Source: Ruegeria arenilitoris
GTDB lineage: Bacteria > Pseudomonadota > Alphaproteobacteria > Rhodobacterales > Rhodobacteraceae
Assembly: GCF_013030265.1 (NCBI RefSeq)
Contig: NZ_WPZQ01000009.1
Location: 62,001 to 126,000 of the forward strand
Reading direction: 5' to 3'
Length of the DNA stretch: 64,000 nucleotides
Shown here piece after piece: positions 43,315 to 52,240 of this stretch. A program made the translations under genes and the position numbers. Under the pieces are notes generated by a model. It did no database searches, had not been told where the DNA came from, and saw only the letters and a program-made list of their open reading frames with translations. Position 1 is the stretch's first letter. Each line of letters starts with the position of its first letter.

Positions 43315-44304
43315 ATGAAAGCCGTCACATACACCGCATTTGGCCCGGCAGCAGACGTCCTGAACGTTCAGGAGATTGAGGCTCGTCCTCCGGCCCCCGG
43401 TGAAGTGACCGTTGATCTTGCATACTCCGGTGTGAACCCCTCGGACGTCAAAGCCCGTGCTGGTGCGCGACCGGGCGTCACCAAGCCTCCTTTTCCGGTT
43501 GTTGTCCCTCATAGCGACGGCTCCGGCATAATCTCAGCGGTTGGTGACGGCGTCGACAACTCTCGCATCGGGCAGCGCGTCTGGATCTGGAATGGTCAGT
43601 GGCAACGTGCATTCGGAACCGCAGCCACACAAATCACATTGCCTGCTGAACAGGTGGTCGATCTACCCGACCCGGTCTCGCTACAAACAGGTGCGATACT
43701 TGGAATCCCGGGGCTGACTGCCAGTCACACAGTGTTTTCAGGAGGTGAAATCGAAGGACAGACCCTACTAATCCACGGCGGCGCAGGCACCGTCGGCTTT
43801 CTCGCCGTCCAACTGGCGAAATGGGGCGGCGCACGAGTCATCTCGACCGCCAGTCCGCGCAATTTCGATCGGGTCAAAGATGCCGGTGCGGATATCGTAC
43901 TTGACTACAATGCGCCGGACCTACCCGAGCAAATCATTGCTGCGAATAACAGTCAGCTGGTCAATCGAATCGTCGATGTCGAATTTGGCCAGAATGTTGA
44001 AACCAACACAGCGGTCGTTGCCGAAAACGGGCGGATCAATGCCTTTGGTTCAGCTCAGGATATGTCCCCTACTCTGCCCTTCTATCCCCTGATGTTCAAA
44101 TCAGTAACGCTGGAAATGGTACTGGTATACTTGTTGACTTCTGAAGTTCGCGCGGCAGCCGCTCTAAGACTGAACAAAGCACTCGCCGCCAATGCACTGC
44201 ATTGTCCTATTCAGGGTGTATATTCTTTAGAGGATTGCGCCCTGGCTCATCAGGCGGTCGAAGCTGGAAAACGCTCTGGGGCGGTACTGATCGAGACAAT
44301 CTGA
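43315..44304 (+). CDS. NADPH:quinone oxidoreductase-like (zinc-independent MDR)
   Basis: A 329-residue medium-chain dehydrogenase/reductase. A GroES-like N-terminal domain (AYSGVNPSDVKARAG, VPHSDGSGIISAVG) without the zinc-ligand Cys residues is followed by a Rossmann domain (IHGGAGTVGFLAVQLAKWGG). This is the quinone reductase (zeta-crystallin-like) pattern. GAGGAA lies before the ATG. It is the last chromosomal gene before the tRNA and accessory island and is divergent from the dehalogenase gene. Confidence 0.88.
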   Translation: MKAVTYTAFGPAADVLNVQEIEARPPAPGEVTVDLAYSGVNPSDVKARAGARPGVTKPPFPVVVPHSDGSGIISAVGDGVDNSRIGQRVWIWNGQWQRAFGTAATQITLPAEQVVDLPDPVSLQTGAILGIPGLTASHTVFSGGEIEGQTLLIHGGAGTVGFLAVQLAKWGGARVISTASPRNFDRVKDAGADIVLDYNAPDLPEQIIAANNSQLVNRIVDVEFGQNVETNTAVVAENGRINAFGSAQDMSPTLPFYPLMFKSVTLEMVLVYLLTSEVRAAAALRLNKALAANALHCPIQGVYSLEDCALAHQAVEAGKRSGAVLIETI

Positions 44305-44395
44305 ACCGTCCTAAAAATAATTTCAGATCACCACACTTTTTTACAGGAAAGCTCTTGCACCCCTCAGACAACAATCGTAGATAGCCGCTCACCGA

Positions 44396-44470
44396 TGGGG
44401 TGTAGCCAAGTGGTAAGGCAGCGGTTTTTGGTACCGTGTATCGTAGGTTCGAATCCTACCACCCCAGCCA
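44396..44470 (+). tRNA. tRNA-Gln (anticodon TTG)
   Basis: A 75-base cloverleaf with CCA encoded. The acceptor stem is TGGGGTG with CACCCCA, the anticodon loop TTTTGGT gives TTG (reads CAA, Gln), and the T-arm GTAGG-TTCGAAT-CCTAC is perfect. It sits at the border between chromosomal genes and the accessory island. Confidence 0.95.
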
Positions 44471-44653
44471 TGATTCTCCCTAAAATCACGAACTGAATAT
44501 TTGGCCGCCTATTAGCGCGTGTTTTCAGCAGGTTATCATCCGACTATTCCAGCTGAGACCCGAGTTTACGCGCAACAATGGTCGATTTCGGGCTGCAGTC
44601 TCAGTTCGCGGTTCCGGCGGTACGAGTTTGGCGACTTTGGGAGAGTCTGTAGA
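44471..44653. other. Junction between tRNA-Gln and the recombinase gene
   Basis: About 185 bases between the tRNA 3' end and the serine recombinase gene, with no gene seen. If the recombinase integrated the island here, one attachment site should lie in this stretch. No repeated copy of the tRNA 3' end was seen elsewhere in the window; the other end of the island is out of view. Confidence 0.4.
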
Positions 44654-46282
44654 TCAGAGCGCAGCGAACTGCTGGTGCTGATCTGACCAGATAGCCGGGA
44701 AGCCGGACTTGATCAGGTAATCCGTGGTCAGACCGTCAGGCTGATCGCCTGCAGCGATGGCCTCCAGAACATCAGGCGCCAGCATTGCCAGATCGACGAC
44801 ATCCTGCACCCGGCGTTTAGAGGTGCCTTCCGATTCAGCAATTTCTGAGAACGTTCTGCCATCAATGATCATCGCCAAACATTGGCGTGCCTTGATGATG
44901 TTGCGGACAAGTGTCTGATCGATCTCAGGCGGTGCATCGCCCAGATGCAGTTTCAGCTCCACACCTCTGCGGCGCATCCGGAATGGCGCTTCGATCGTTA
45001 GTTCCCCGGCATCGACCTGGTCCGCTCTGCACTCGATCATCCGGGCCAGTGCCTGGAGATCCAGTTGCACCCTCAGAGAGCCCTGTCCCAAATCTGCCCG
45101 CGCAATCAGGCCGAGGCATTTCCTGACGGACTGGCAATCTCTGAGAAGCTCCGTTGCTGAAACAATTTCGGCCGCTGACATATCCTGTGCCATTGAAACC
45201 ACCGCATTCGGTCGGCTCAGATGTTGTCTGACCACTTCGGCCAGAAGGTTTTCAAGCTGTTCTGCCGGCAGTCGCCACGCATCAGGATGCTTCTGACTGC
45301 GATCAGCGACCAGCCGTCCGGAGATGTAGTATCGCAAACGCTTGCCGTTCTTCCGGCTATGGCTGGGCGTCAGCCGATCTCCAATTTCATCAAAAAGCTT
45401 TCCAGCCAACAGGGATCGCGTAGCTTTCTGCTTTACGCCACGCTCCCTGGCCGCTCTATCTGTCAACAGCCGTTGCACGTGGCTCCAGATTTCCGGGTCG
45501 ATGATGGCAGAGTGCTGCCCCTCAAAGACCTGACCCTTGTGTCGGATACGGCCAGCATAGATCGGATTGCTGAGCAAATGATGGATGTGCCCGCGATCAA
45601 AGAACTTACCGCCTGTCACGCGTCCGCCCGGGCGCTCCCGGCGGCGCGAACGGAGACCCAGCGCCTCTGCCCGCTCTTTCACATCCAGAATGCTCTGATG
45701 CTCCAGATAGAGATCGTAGAGTGCCCTTATTTTTGCCGATTCCTCTTCGTCGATTTTCAGCGTCCGGCCGTCAGCCTGATATCCAAGCGGAACATTCCCG
45801 CCCATCCACAGGCCCTTGCGTTTAGAGGCTGCAATTTTATCCCGGATACGCTCAGCGGTGACTTCCCGTTCGAACTGGGCGAAGCTGAGCAGCACGTTGA
45901 GGGTCAGGCGCCCCATGCTGGTAGACGTATTGAAGGACTGGGTAACGGACACAAACGATGCGTCGGCTGCGTCGAGACGTTCGACCAGTTTCGCGAAGTC
46001 TGCCAGCGAGCGCGTCAGTCGGTCGATCTTGTAGACAACAATCTGATCCACGCGTTTCTCGTCAACATCCTGCATCAGCCGCTGCAGCGCCGGGCGGTCG
46101 AGTTGACCGCCCGAGATACCACCGTCATCATAGTAATTCGGCAACAACTCCCAGCCCTCATGCTTCTGACTGGAGATGTAGGCTTCACAGGCCTCCCGCT
46201 GGGCATCGAGTGAGTTGAAATCCTGCTCCAACCCCTCCTCCGAGCTTTTCCTCGTGTAGATGGCGCAGCGGATACGTCGCAT
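44654..46282 (-). CDS. Large serine recombinase (integrase/resolvase type)
   Basis: A 542-residue site-specific recombinase. The N-terminal resolvase domain starts RCAIYTRKSSEEGLEQDFNS, whose Ser is the nucleophile, and includes YDDGGISGGQLDRPALQRL and VYKIDRLTRSLADF. A recombinase domain (about 165-275: VPLGYQADG, NPIYAGRIRHKGQVF) and a zinc-ribbon-like/coiled region follow. The start at 46282 overlaps the DUF2924 stop by four bases; an upstream frame is not used. The C-terminus holds an HTH-like segment (FSEIAESEGTSKRRVQDVV). It probably mobilised the island next to tRNA-Gln. Confidence 0.92.
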   Translation of the reverse strand: MRRIRCAIYTRKSSEEGLEQDFNSLDAQREACEAYISSQKHEGWELLPNYYDDGGISGGQLDRPALQRLMQDVDEKRVDQIVVYKIDRLTRSLADFAKLVERLDAADASFVSVTQSFNTSTSMGRLTLNVLLSFAQFEREVTAERIRDKIAASKRKGLWMGGNVPLGYQADGRTLKIDEEESAKIRALYDLYLEHQSILDVKERAEALGLRSRRRERPGGRVTGGKFFDRGHIHHLLSNPIYAGRIRHKGQVFEGQHSAIIDPEIWSHVQRLLTDRAARERGVKQKATRSLLAGKLFDEIGDRLTPSHSRKNGKRLRYYISGRLVADRSQKHPDAWRLPAEQLENLLAEVVRQHLSRPNAVVSMAQDMSAAEIVSATELLRDCQSVRKCLGLIARADLGQGSLRVQLDLQALARMIECRADQVDAGELTIEAPFRMRRRGVELKLHLGDAPPEIDQTLVRNIIKARQCLAMIIDGRTFSEIAESEGTSKRRVQDVVDLAMLAPDVLEAIAAGDQPDGLTTDYLIKSGFPAIWSDQHQQFAAL

Positions 46283-46698
46283 CACTGAACCCCGAAGAAG
46301 CGCGGACCTGACCAGTGTGCCCCGGTGATGTGCTTTGCGATGGCTGACAGGGAGCGCCACGTTTTGCCGTCCATGACGAACCCGCGATCAACCACTTCAA
46401 CCTGATAGGTGCGTCCGTTCCATTCTCGCACCAGATGTGATCCCGGCTTCAAAGCGGGAGGCGGTATTTTGCCCAACGCGATTTGCTGCAGTCGACGCTC
46501 TGTTTTCACAGACAACCCTCCCAATTCCCGGTTCTGCAGTTCCCGGATCAGTACTCGTTTCATGAATTGTGGGGACAGGTATTTTGGGGACGGCCGACCG
46601 AACACTTCCCGCCATCGATCAAGACAGCCGGGGCGATCCAGTTGTTCAATGTCACAGAATACCTTCACAAGGTCACGATCCGCGCGCGTAGCATCCAT
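46282..46698 (-). CDS. DUF2924 protein
   Basis: A 138-residue protein with the DUF2924 pattern: an N-terminal WREVFGRPSPKYLSPQFMKRVL segment, the GSHLVREWNGRTYQVEVVD strand pair and the GKTWRSLSAIAKHITGAHWSGPRFFG C-terminus. Its function is unknown; it is usually found directly before a serine recombinase gene. It overlaps that gene by four bases, so it is probably a recombination accessory factor. It follows the DUF3489 gene after five bases. Confidence 0.88.
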   Translation of the reverse strand: MDATRADRDLVKVFCDIEQLDRPGCLDRWREVFGRPSPKYLSPQFMKRVLIRELQNRELGGLSVKTERRLQQIALGKIPPPALKPGSHLVREWNGRTYQVEVVDRGFVMDGKTWRSLSAIAKHITGAHWSGPRFFGVQ

Positions 46699-46703
46699 GG
46701 CGA

Positions 46704-46958
46704 TTACACTCTCTTCACAATCCGGTAGACCGTACCTTCGTCAGATCCTGATCGCTCAACAGTATGTCCCGCCTTGCGCATCATCGAAATCGCCGCACGC
46801 GCGGAATGCGGTTGCCAGCCAAACGCCTTCTGAATCTGCGCAATCGTGGCACCAGACTTGCGGGACAGCAGTTTCTGTAACTGTTGCTGACGCGTCAGGT
46901 TGTTTCGGGCAGGTTTGGAGGGCGATGTTTTGATTTCTGTATCAGATGAAGTTGTCAT
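46704..46958 (-). CDS. DUF3489 protein
   Basis: An 84-residue basic protein. An N-terminal Ser/Thr/Lys-rich stretch is followed by a helix-turn-helix-like domain (RQQQLQKLLSRKSGATIAQI, then GWQPHSARAAISMMRKAGHTV) and ends with a beta turn (GTVYRIVKRV), the DUF3489 pattern. It probably binds DNA. The start at 46958 has GGAG seven bases upstream; a longer in-frame start exists but lacks a ribosome site. It is first in the DUF3489-DUF2924-recombinase unit. Confidence 0.82.
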   Translation of the reverse strand: MTTSSDTEIKTSPSKPARNNLTRQQQLQKLLSRKSGATIAQIQKAFGWQPHSARAAISMMRKAGHTVERSGSDEGTVYRIVKRV

Positions 46959-47383
46959 TGATATCTCCACTTGGCGGACACAGGTTGATCCTGTGCCCTG
47001 TACTGAGTGGAGCCCGGCTGTTCCGGGCGAATCTTGACCGCCGTCAGTACCGCTTCCGAACAACCCAAAGTCCAGTTGTTTATGGTAAAATGGGCGCGAA
47101 GGAGCCATTCGCTGCAGTTGCGAGCTAGCGATGTGACTGGGGTCGGAGCCGACATTCAGAACACCTCACTCAACTTCCTGCTGCAAGGCTGCAACAACGA
47201 ATCCGAGCCCATTTGTAGATACCGGCTGTTATTCTAAAGAGTTCAGCACGTCTTCAGGACGCACTCATTCGCCGCCTCTAAAATAGCTGGTGTCTAGATG
47301 CTCGCGCAGGTAGAGTCCCCTCAACTACCCCAATTGACTGTATTTTTGCCAATTGAAATAAGTTTTTTACCTGAGAGGCTACG
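46959..47383. promoter_or_regulatory. Divergent region between recombinase module and ABC-3C operon
   Basis: About 425 bases with no convincing gene between two divergent units. It must carry promoters in both directions. Near the right end the sequence TTTTTGCCAATTGAAATAAG lies about 30 bases before the TTG start of the ABC-3C gene and is AT-rich, but no confident -35/-10 pair was assigned. Confidence 0.4.
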
Positions 47384-48415
47384 TTGCCACTAAATGAGAC
47401 CCGCCAGATATTAGCTCTCGAATACGACCATCTTGAGGAACTGATAAAGAAGTGGATCGTTCGACTCATTGAAAATGGGGACGAATATGTTGGGTTCGAT
47501 CGGCCCACAGCGTCCGCTGACCAAGGCAGGGATTCTGTCGGTTTCCTTACGGATTCCCGATACGATGGCGCATGGGATAACTATCAAGCCAAGCAACTCA
47601 AGAAACCACTTTCACTGGGGGAGTTCTTTTCGGAGCTTGGAAAGGTATTCTATTACGCGTCAGAAGAACGCTACACTCTGCCTCGACGGTATATTTTTGT
47701 GGCGCCAAATTCGGCCGAAGGGCCTGTCCTCAGTTTAATTGACAGACCCTCAACTATCGGTGCCGCTTTATTAGAAAACTGGGACGCTCATTGTAAGAAA
47801 AAGATTACAAAATCAGGTGCGCCGCTTACTTCCAAAATTTGCCAACTGATTGACGGCTTTAATTTTGATAACGTCGAGCTATGGAAGTGCAGCACAATTA
47901 TTGAACAGCCGCAAATGCGCGGTCTGATGGTCGAGCTTCTCGATCTTGATCCCGGAGCCGCTCCGACAGTGCGGGAAAGCGATATACCGTCGACGCCAGG
48001 GGATGATGAGATTGCATACCTTAGTCAGTTAGTTGGTGTTTTTGCATCTCATCGTGGCATCGATTTCGCCGACCACAATGCTGTTATGGCCGATCCTGAC
48101 TATGGACCCAAAATCACCCGTGCCCGCCGCCAATTCCTAGAACGCAAGGCGTTTCGGTTGCATTTCCGAGACAACATTGATGTAGCTCTTCTCGACCAAG
48201 TAGATACAGACGTATTTGATGGGGTCTACGATCACTATTGCTCGCATGAAGAAGGAGAGCTTTTTAGGCGTCTTCTCGGCGTGATGGAAAAGGCTGCATC
48301 GGTTGAAGTAACCGGCCCACTAGGGAAGCATCGTCGAGTAACACCCAGTGTAAAGCAGGGTACTTGCCACCACTTTGCTTCCGATGGAAAACAGCTCATG
48401 CGATGGGATCGATGA
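47384..48415 (+). CDS. ABC-3C system protein with PD-(D/E)XK-like N-terminus
   Basis: A 343-residue protein, first of three coupled genes. The N-terminal 75 residues look like a PD-(D/E)XK nuclease: Glu18/Glu19 on the first helix, ADQGRDSVGF with D46 and D50, and NYQAKQ giving Q68-x-K70. The rest (about 75-343) matches no enzymatic motif and may be the ABC-3C interaction domain. Start is TTG at 47384 with GAGAGG five bases before. ABC-three-component systems are predicted conflict systems in which an SMC-like ATPase and a middle component activate an effector. Here the effector would be a nuclease; inference. Confidence 0.65.
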   Translation: MPLNETRQILALEYDHLEELIKKWIVRLIENGDEYVGFDRPTASADQGRDSVGFLTDSRYDGAWDNYQAKQLKKPLSLGEFFSELGKVFYYASEERYTLPRRYIFVAPNSAEGPVLSLIDRPSTIGAALLENWDAHCKKKITKSGAPLTSKICQLIDGFNFDNVELWKCSTIIEQPQMRGLMVELLDLDPGAAPTVRESDIPSTPGDDEIAYLSQLVGVFASHRGIDFADHNAVMADPDYGPKITRARRQFLERKAFRLHFRDNIDVALLDQVDTDVFDGVYDHYCSHEEGELFRRLLGVMEKAASVEVTGPLGKHRRVTPSVKQGTCHHFASDGKQLMRWDR

Positions 48416-48903
48416 CCTTGGACATTCAGCCCGAGTTATTTAACACGCCACTTGAAGCGGGGATGCGCGCAGTCATCGTCCTGGACGCGTTTGCTCCCCA
48501 CGCTTTCGATCTCAAGAATTTGTCGTTGCTCGACTTCTATGTAGTCCATGTCGGCGATATTGAAGCAGACACACAAGGACCTGAAAGCCTACATCCGCCT
48601 GTTGAAGCTAGAAAAGGTGAATTTTTTGTCCGAAGACGTCTAGTTGAAGAAGGGCTTGCGCTAATGGAGCGCGCATTCCTTCTCGACAAAGTCGCAGATG
48701 AAAATGGATTGACGTTTCGTGCAAGAAATGTGGCCGCCGCGATGGTTGACTTGATGGAAAGCCCCTACAATCTTCGCTTGCGGGAAGCATCGCATTGGAT
48801 CGCCCAATGTGCCGAAAAGGAAGGCCATGACGCTTTTTTCGCACGCCTTGAGAGTGGAGTCGGTCGCTGGTCTCACGAAGTAGCTGGTGAGGTTCCATCA
48901 TGA
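48412..48903 (+). CDS. ABC-3C middle component-like protein
   Basis: A 163-residue protein. It begins (ATG 48412) within the stop codon overlap of the previous gene (ATGA) and ends in a four-base overlap with the ATPase gene. It is helical, with a hydrophobic N-terminal half (AVIVLDAFAPHAFDL, LSLLDFYVVHVGD) and a middle that fits a winged-helix-like fold (GEFFVRRRLVEEGLALMERA). No catalytic motif is visible. Its size and position between effector and DUF3732 ATPase are those of middle components in ABC-3C systems. An alternative ATG at 48403 is possible. Confidence 0.65.
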   Translation: MTLDIQPELFNTPLEAGMRAVIVLDAFAPHAFDLKNLSLLDFYVVHVGDIEADTQGPESLHPPVEARKGEFFVRRRLVEEGLALMERAFLLDKVADENGLTFRARNVAAAMVDLMESPYNLRLREASHWIAQCAEKEGHDAFFARLESGVGRWSHEVAGEVPS

Positions 48904-50753
48904 GTACAGCACCAGCCAGAATGCGCATCAACCGTTTGACCTATAGAGGTCCTGAGCGCAAACCTGTGATTGTCGAGTTCGGCGACGGCCTAAACATCGT
49001 TTGGGGAGCTTCGAACCACGGCAAGTCTTTCATGCTTCAGACTATCGATTTCATGCTGGGCAAGCGCGACCCCCTTGATATGCTCGGCGAAGGCAGTGGC
49101 CTAGATCAGTGCATGTTGTGGCTCACATTTTCCGATGGTTCGAAACTAACATTGCAACGCGCTGTCGCTGGTGGTGCAATTGAGACAGCTGCTGGCCATT
49201 TGGACGAGATTGTCTCTGGCGCAAACGAATACCAGAAACTGAATGCAAAACACGATGAGAGAAAAGCCAATTTCTCGACTTTTCTATTGGACCGCTTTGG
49301 CTTTCGGCGTGCCAAACTGCTCAAAAATGAAAGAGCAAACAAGTCGAGTTTTTCGCTGCGACTGCTGTTTCGCTATGCATACATTAACGAAGATCAAATT
49401 TTCAGCAAAGCCAGTGTCGCTATCAGTGAAGGACGACAGCCAACGGCCGAAGATAAAAGCCTCTTAAAATTTCTGGTTACTGGTGTGGATGGGTCCGCAG
49501 TTGCCGAGGTTCCAACAGGTGGTGAACTCAAGGCCGCAAAGAATGCAAAGCTTGAGGTGCTTCAAGAATTACTTTCCGAAACACAATCTCGCATCGACGG
49601 TTCTTGGACCGATGAAGAGCTTGAAAAAGAAATGGACGCCGCCGAAGCGGAACGGGACGGCGCTGAAGCGCTTGTTCGCGAGCATCAGGAGGCAATTGAC
49701 GCCGCTCGCGCTAGCCTTGTGTCCTCAAGCAACCAAGTTCGCGAAACTGAGGCGAATGCGGCGGACCTTCGTGCGATGGTCGTTCGGTTCAACGAGTTGC
49801 GTAGCACGCTCGTGTCTGACACTGCTCGGCTTGCAGGGCTTGAAGAAGGCGGCTTCTTGCTTAGAAAATTCTCTGTGATGAATTGTCCTTTGTGCGGCGC
49901 TGATCCAGAATATCATCACCATGATCACGAACTTGGAATGCTCGAGGCCCAACAATCAGCTGCAGAGGTAGAGATCAAAAAAATCACTGCCGAACTAAGT
50001 GAGTTGGATACGGCGATTGCTCGCGCGAACCTGGAGGTCTCTGAATACGAGAATGAAATAGCGAAGTTGCGGCCTACCGTAGAGACGAAGCGTGCGACCT
50101 TCCGCGAATTACAAGGTGATGATCGTGGTGTTCGGGCGCGTTTCGTCGAAGCAACCGAAACACTTCGTTCACTCCAGCGAGAATTTGATCGTCGCGTGCA
50201 AGCCGACCGGTTGGAAGGTCGGATCGAGAAGCTCAACGAGACAAAGGTTCCAGGTCGGCCCAAAGCAGAAGACGCGGACCCTAGTCTATCCACCACCGAA
50301 GCCCATGAAATTGCCAAGGTTGTCAAACGGGTATTAGTCGCTTGGGGCTATCCCGGCGTCGATACGGTCATTTTTGACCTCAAAGCCCATGACCTGATTA
50401 TTGATGGGAAAGAGCGGAAACAAAATGGCAAGGGGGTACGGGCGATTTTGCATTCTGCGTTCAAAGTAGCGATTCTTATCTACTGTCATGAACAGGGGAG
50501 ACCTCACCCCGGATTCCTCCTGCTGGATACGCCACTACGAGCGTATCGAGAACCTGAAAAATCAGATACACCCGAGGACCGCGAAGGTGACGCTGAGCTG
50601 GTGAAGGCTGGAATCGCTGATCGGTTCTATGCCCACCTCAACGAACTTCGAGAAGTCGGACAGTTTATTGTGGTAGAAAATAACGACCCACCGAATGATC
50701 TCGCCTCAACCATAAAGCAAATTCACTATGATGGTGGGCAGGGACTTCTCTGA
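48900..50753 (+). CDS. SMC-like ATPase with DUF3732 domain (ABC-3C)
   Basis: A 617-residue ATPase. Walker A is GASNHGKSF (about residues 36-44) close to the N-terminus. A long coiled coil (about 190-450) is interrupted near residue 325 by a zinc-hook-like CPLCGADPEYHHHDHE. The Walker B region near residue 540 is PGFLLLDTPL, followed by a His/Asn-rich end. The N-terminus (RINRLTYRGPERKPVIVEFG) matches the DUF3732 pattern. It likely senses DNA or phage components and controls the upstream effector. Start overlaps the middle-component stop. Confidence 0.85.
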   Translation: MSTAPARMRINRLTYRGPERKPVIVEFGDGLNIVWGASNHGKSFMLQTIDFMLGKRDPLDMLGEGSGLDQCMLWLTFSDGSKLTLQRAVAGGAIETAAGHLDEIVSGANEYQKLNAKHDERKANFSTFLLDRFGFRRAKLLKNERANKSSFSLRLLFRYAYINEDQIFSKASVAISEGRQPTAEDKSLLKFLVTGVDGSAVAEVPTGGELKAAKNAKLEVLQELLSETQSRIDGSWTDEELEKEMDAAEAERDGAEALVREHQEAIDAARASLVSSSNQVRETEANAADLRAMVVRFNELRSTLVSDTARLAGLEEGGFLLRKFSVMNCPLCGADPEYHHHDHELGMLEAQQSAAEVEIKKITAELSELDTAIARANLEVSEYENEIAKLRPTVETKRATFRELQGDDRGVRARFVEATETLRSLQREFDRRVQADRLEGRIEKLNETKVPGRPKAEDADPSLSTTEAHEIAKVVKRVLVAWGYPGVDTVIFDLKAHDLIIDGKERKQNGKGVRAILHSAFKVAILIYCHEQGRPHPGFLLLDTPLRAYREPEKSDTPEDREGDAELVKAGIADRFYAHLNELREVGQFIVVENNDPPNDLASTIKQIHYDGGQGLL

Positions 50754-50979
50754 TGTGCATGCATTCGATGCCGGTGGAACAGGAGCCAGCCACTTCATCT
50801 ACTAAGGACCGCTTGACCAATTCCAGTAGAGATCATATCTGTTACTTGGCCTTCACGCAGGCCGGTGTGCCCGCCATGCAAAGCTAGGCAGCGTTATTCA
50901 GCTTTGAATTGACACACTGCGCATTCTGCGCGGGATGATTAGCAGCGGGCACCTAGTCAGATCCTATTGGAGATGACAC

Positions 50980-52101
50980 ATGACAGACCATCAAATGAAG
51001 AAGTTAAGAACGTTGGGAAAGCGGTATGCGCGAGCAACCGCTATGGCGCACACTGAAGCCTTGAACGCCCTAGCTATGGAGCTTGGATTCGTTCACTGGA
51101 AAGCACTAACCGATGCAGCGAAGGAAGATTGGTATCCGAGTGATGAGGACCTTGCTCGGGCCGAAGAATTTGTGCGCCAAGCGGGTGCCAAGACGGATGT
51201 AAACGCCCCACACGGCGACACCTCGTACATCGACGAACCAGCACCAGAAGAGGGTGAGCTCTCCGGTCACCAATACCGGATTGGAGCCTACCTTGGGGAC
51301 GTTGTCGTCTCTGGAAAGGGGTGGGACCTACGCATTCCGGAAGCTCCGTTCAAAGCTCCTATCGTTGAGATTGACGAGCGCTATGCAGAAACGAGCCCGA
51401 TCAAAGATCCTAACTTTCTGGCCCAACTCCTCGATATCGCAAAAGAGCGCAGCACACGCATACGGGCGCAGATGGCGGTGGATTGGCCTCGACGTTCAAC
51501 AAAAGCCGATCTTGACGGTGTAGCGCGCCATCCACTGCGAGGTGGAGAAGCATCCACCTGGTATTGTCACAGCTGCGATGGACAGATTACCGGTCCACAA
51601 GTGGCTATGAATTATTGGCACTGCCCTAACTGTGGCACGCACCCTCTCAATATCCACGCAGAGCCTTTTGACGATCAGTTTCCTGGGGAGCCAGTGCTGA
51701 CGCCAGATACGGCACTACGCGAAAGCCTTGAGGTGCGGATTGTAGAGCCCAAGCTTACTCTGCACTTGAATGAAGCAGCCGTCTCAACACTGATCCGATG
51801 TGCGCTCCTTGAAGACGCATCGTCAGTCAACGAACGGCTAGCTGCAATGCGAGCTGAAATCAGCCTCATAGATGGAGAAGAGGTCTGGATCACATTTGAC
51901 GAGACGCTGTGGCCGAAAGACAAGGAGCCAACGGCAGCGTTGGCGGTTGCAACAAAGCTCGGTCTAGAAGTTGAGCAAGACCTTTCCTTGTTCGCAGAAC
52001 CTTTTGCTTGGCCTGACATAGGCTGCATGATGTCAGATACTGCAGAGTTCACTGAAACACTGATGAAAGCCTACGAGGAGCACGGTGTGATCAAGCGGTG
52101 A
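50980..52101 (+). CDS. Unknown protein with plasmid-type N-terminus and zinc ribbon
   Basis: A 373-residue protein. The N-terminal about 45 residues (KRYARATAMAHTEALNALAM, then GFVHWKALTDAAKED) resemble a short helical motif seen at the start of many plasmid or island proteins; I do not know its function. A central four-Cys zinc ribbon is YCHSCDGQ...YWHCPNCGTHP (about residues 196-222). The rest is acidic. GGAG lies before the ATG. It stands alone, convergent with the DUF559-nuclease gene. I cannot assign a role. Confidence 0.65.
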   Translation: MTDHQMKKLRTLGKRYARATAMAHTEALNALAMELGFVHWKALTDAAKEDWYPSDEDLARAEEFVRQAGAKTDVNAPHGDTSYIDEPAPEEGELSGHQYRIGAYLGDVVVSGKGWDLRIPEAPFKAPIVEIDERYAETSPIKDPNFLAQLLDIAKERSTRIRAQMAVDWPRRSTKADLDGVARHPLRGGEASTWYCHSCDGQITGPQVAMNYWHCPNCGTHPLNIHAEPFDDQFPGEPVLTPDTALRESLEVRIVEPKLTLHLNEAAVSTLIRCALLEDASSVNERLAAMRAEISLIDGEEVWITFDETLWPKDKEPTAALAVATKLGLEVEQDLSLFAEPFAWPDIGCMMSDTAEFTETLMKAYEEHGVIKR

Positions 52102-52221
52102 TGCTCTTTGCGCTGCACGAGCTGAGTGGTCAGTGATACAAAATTGCCCGCTCAACTCAAGCAGCAATGTCTGGCGTCTGCTTTCGGAAAGCTGCGCTGC
52201 GGCGCACGCTTCGGCAATCAA

Positions 52222-52240
52222 GGTCGGCTTCGGGCCGACC
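52222..52240. terminator. Hairpin between convergent genes
   Basis: A perfect 7-base-pair stem (GGTCGGC/GCCGACC) with a TTCGG loop abuts the end of the minus-strand DUF559-nuclease gene and lies about 120 bases after the plus-strand zinc-ribbon gene. There is no T-run, so termination is uncertain. Confidence 0.4.

Noticed and set aside
44396..44470. Repeat of the tRNA-Gln 3' end as a visible right attachment site
   Set aside because: No second copy of the T-arm/acceptor end was noticed up to 64000, so the other attachment site, if any, is out of view.
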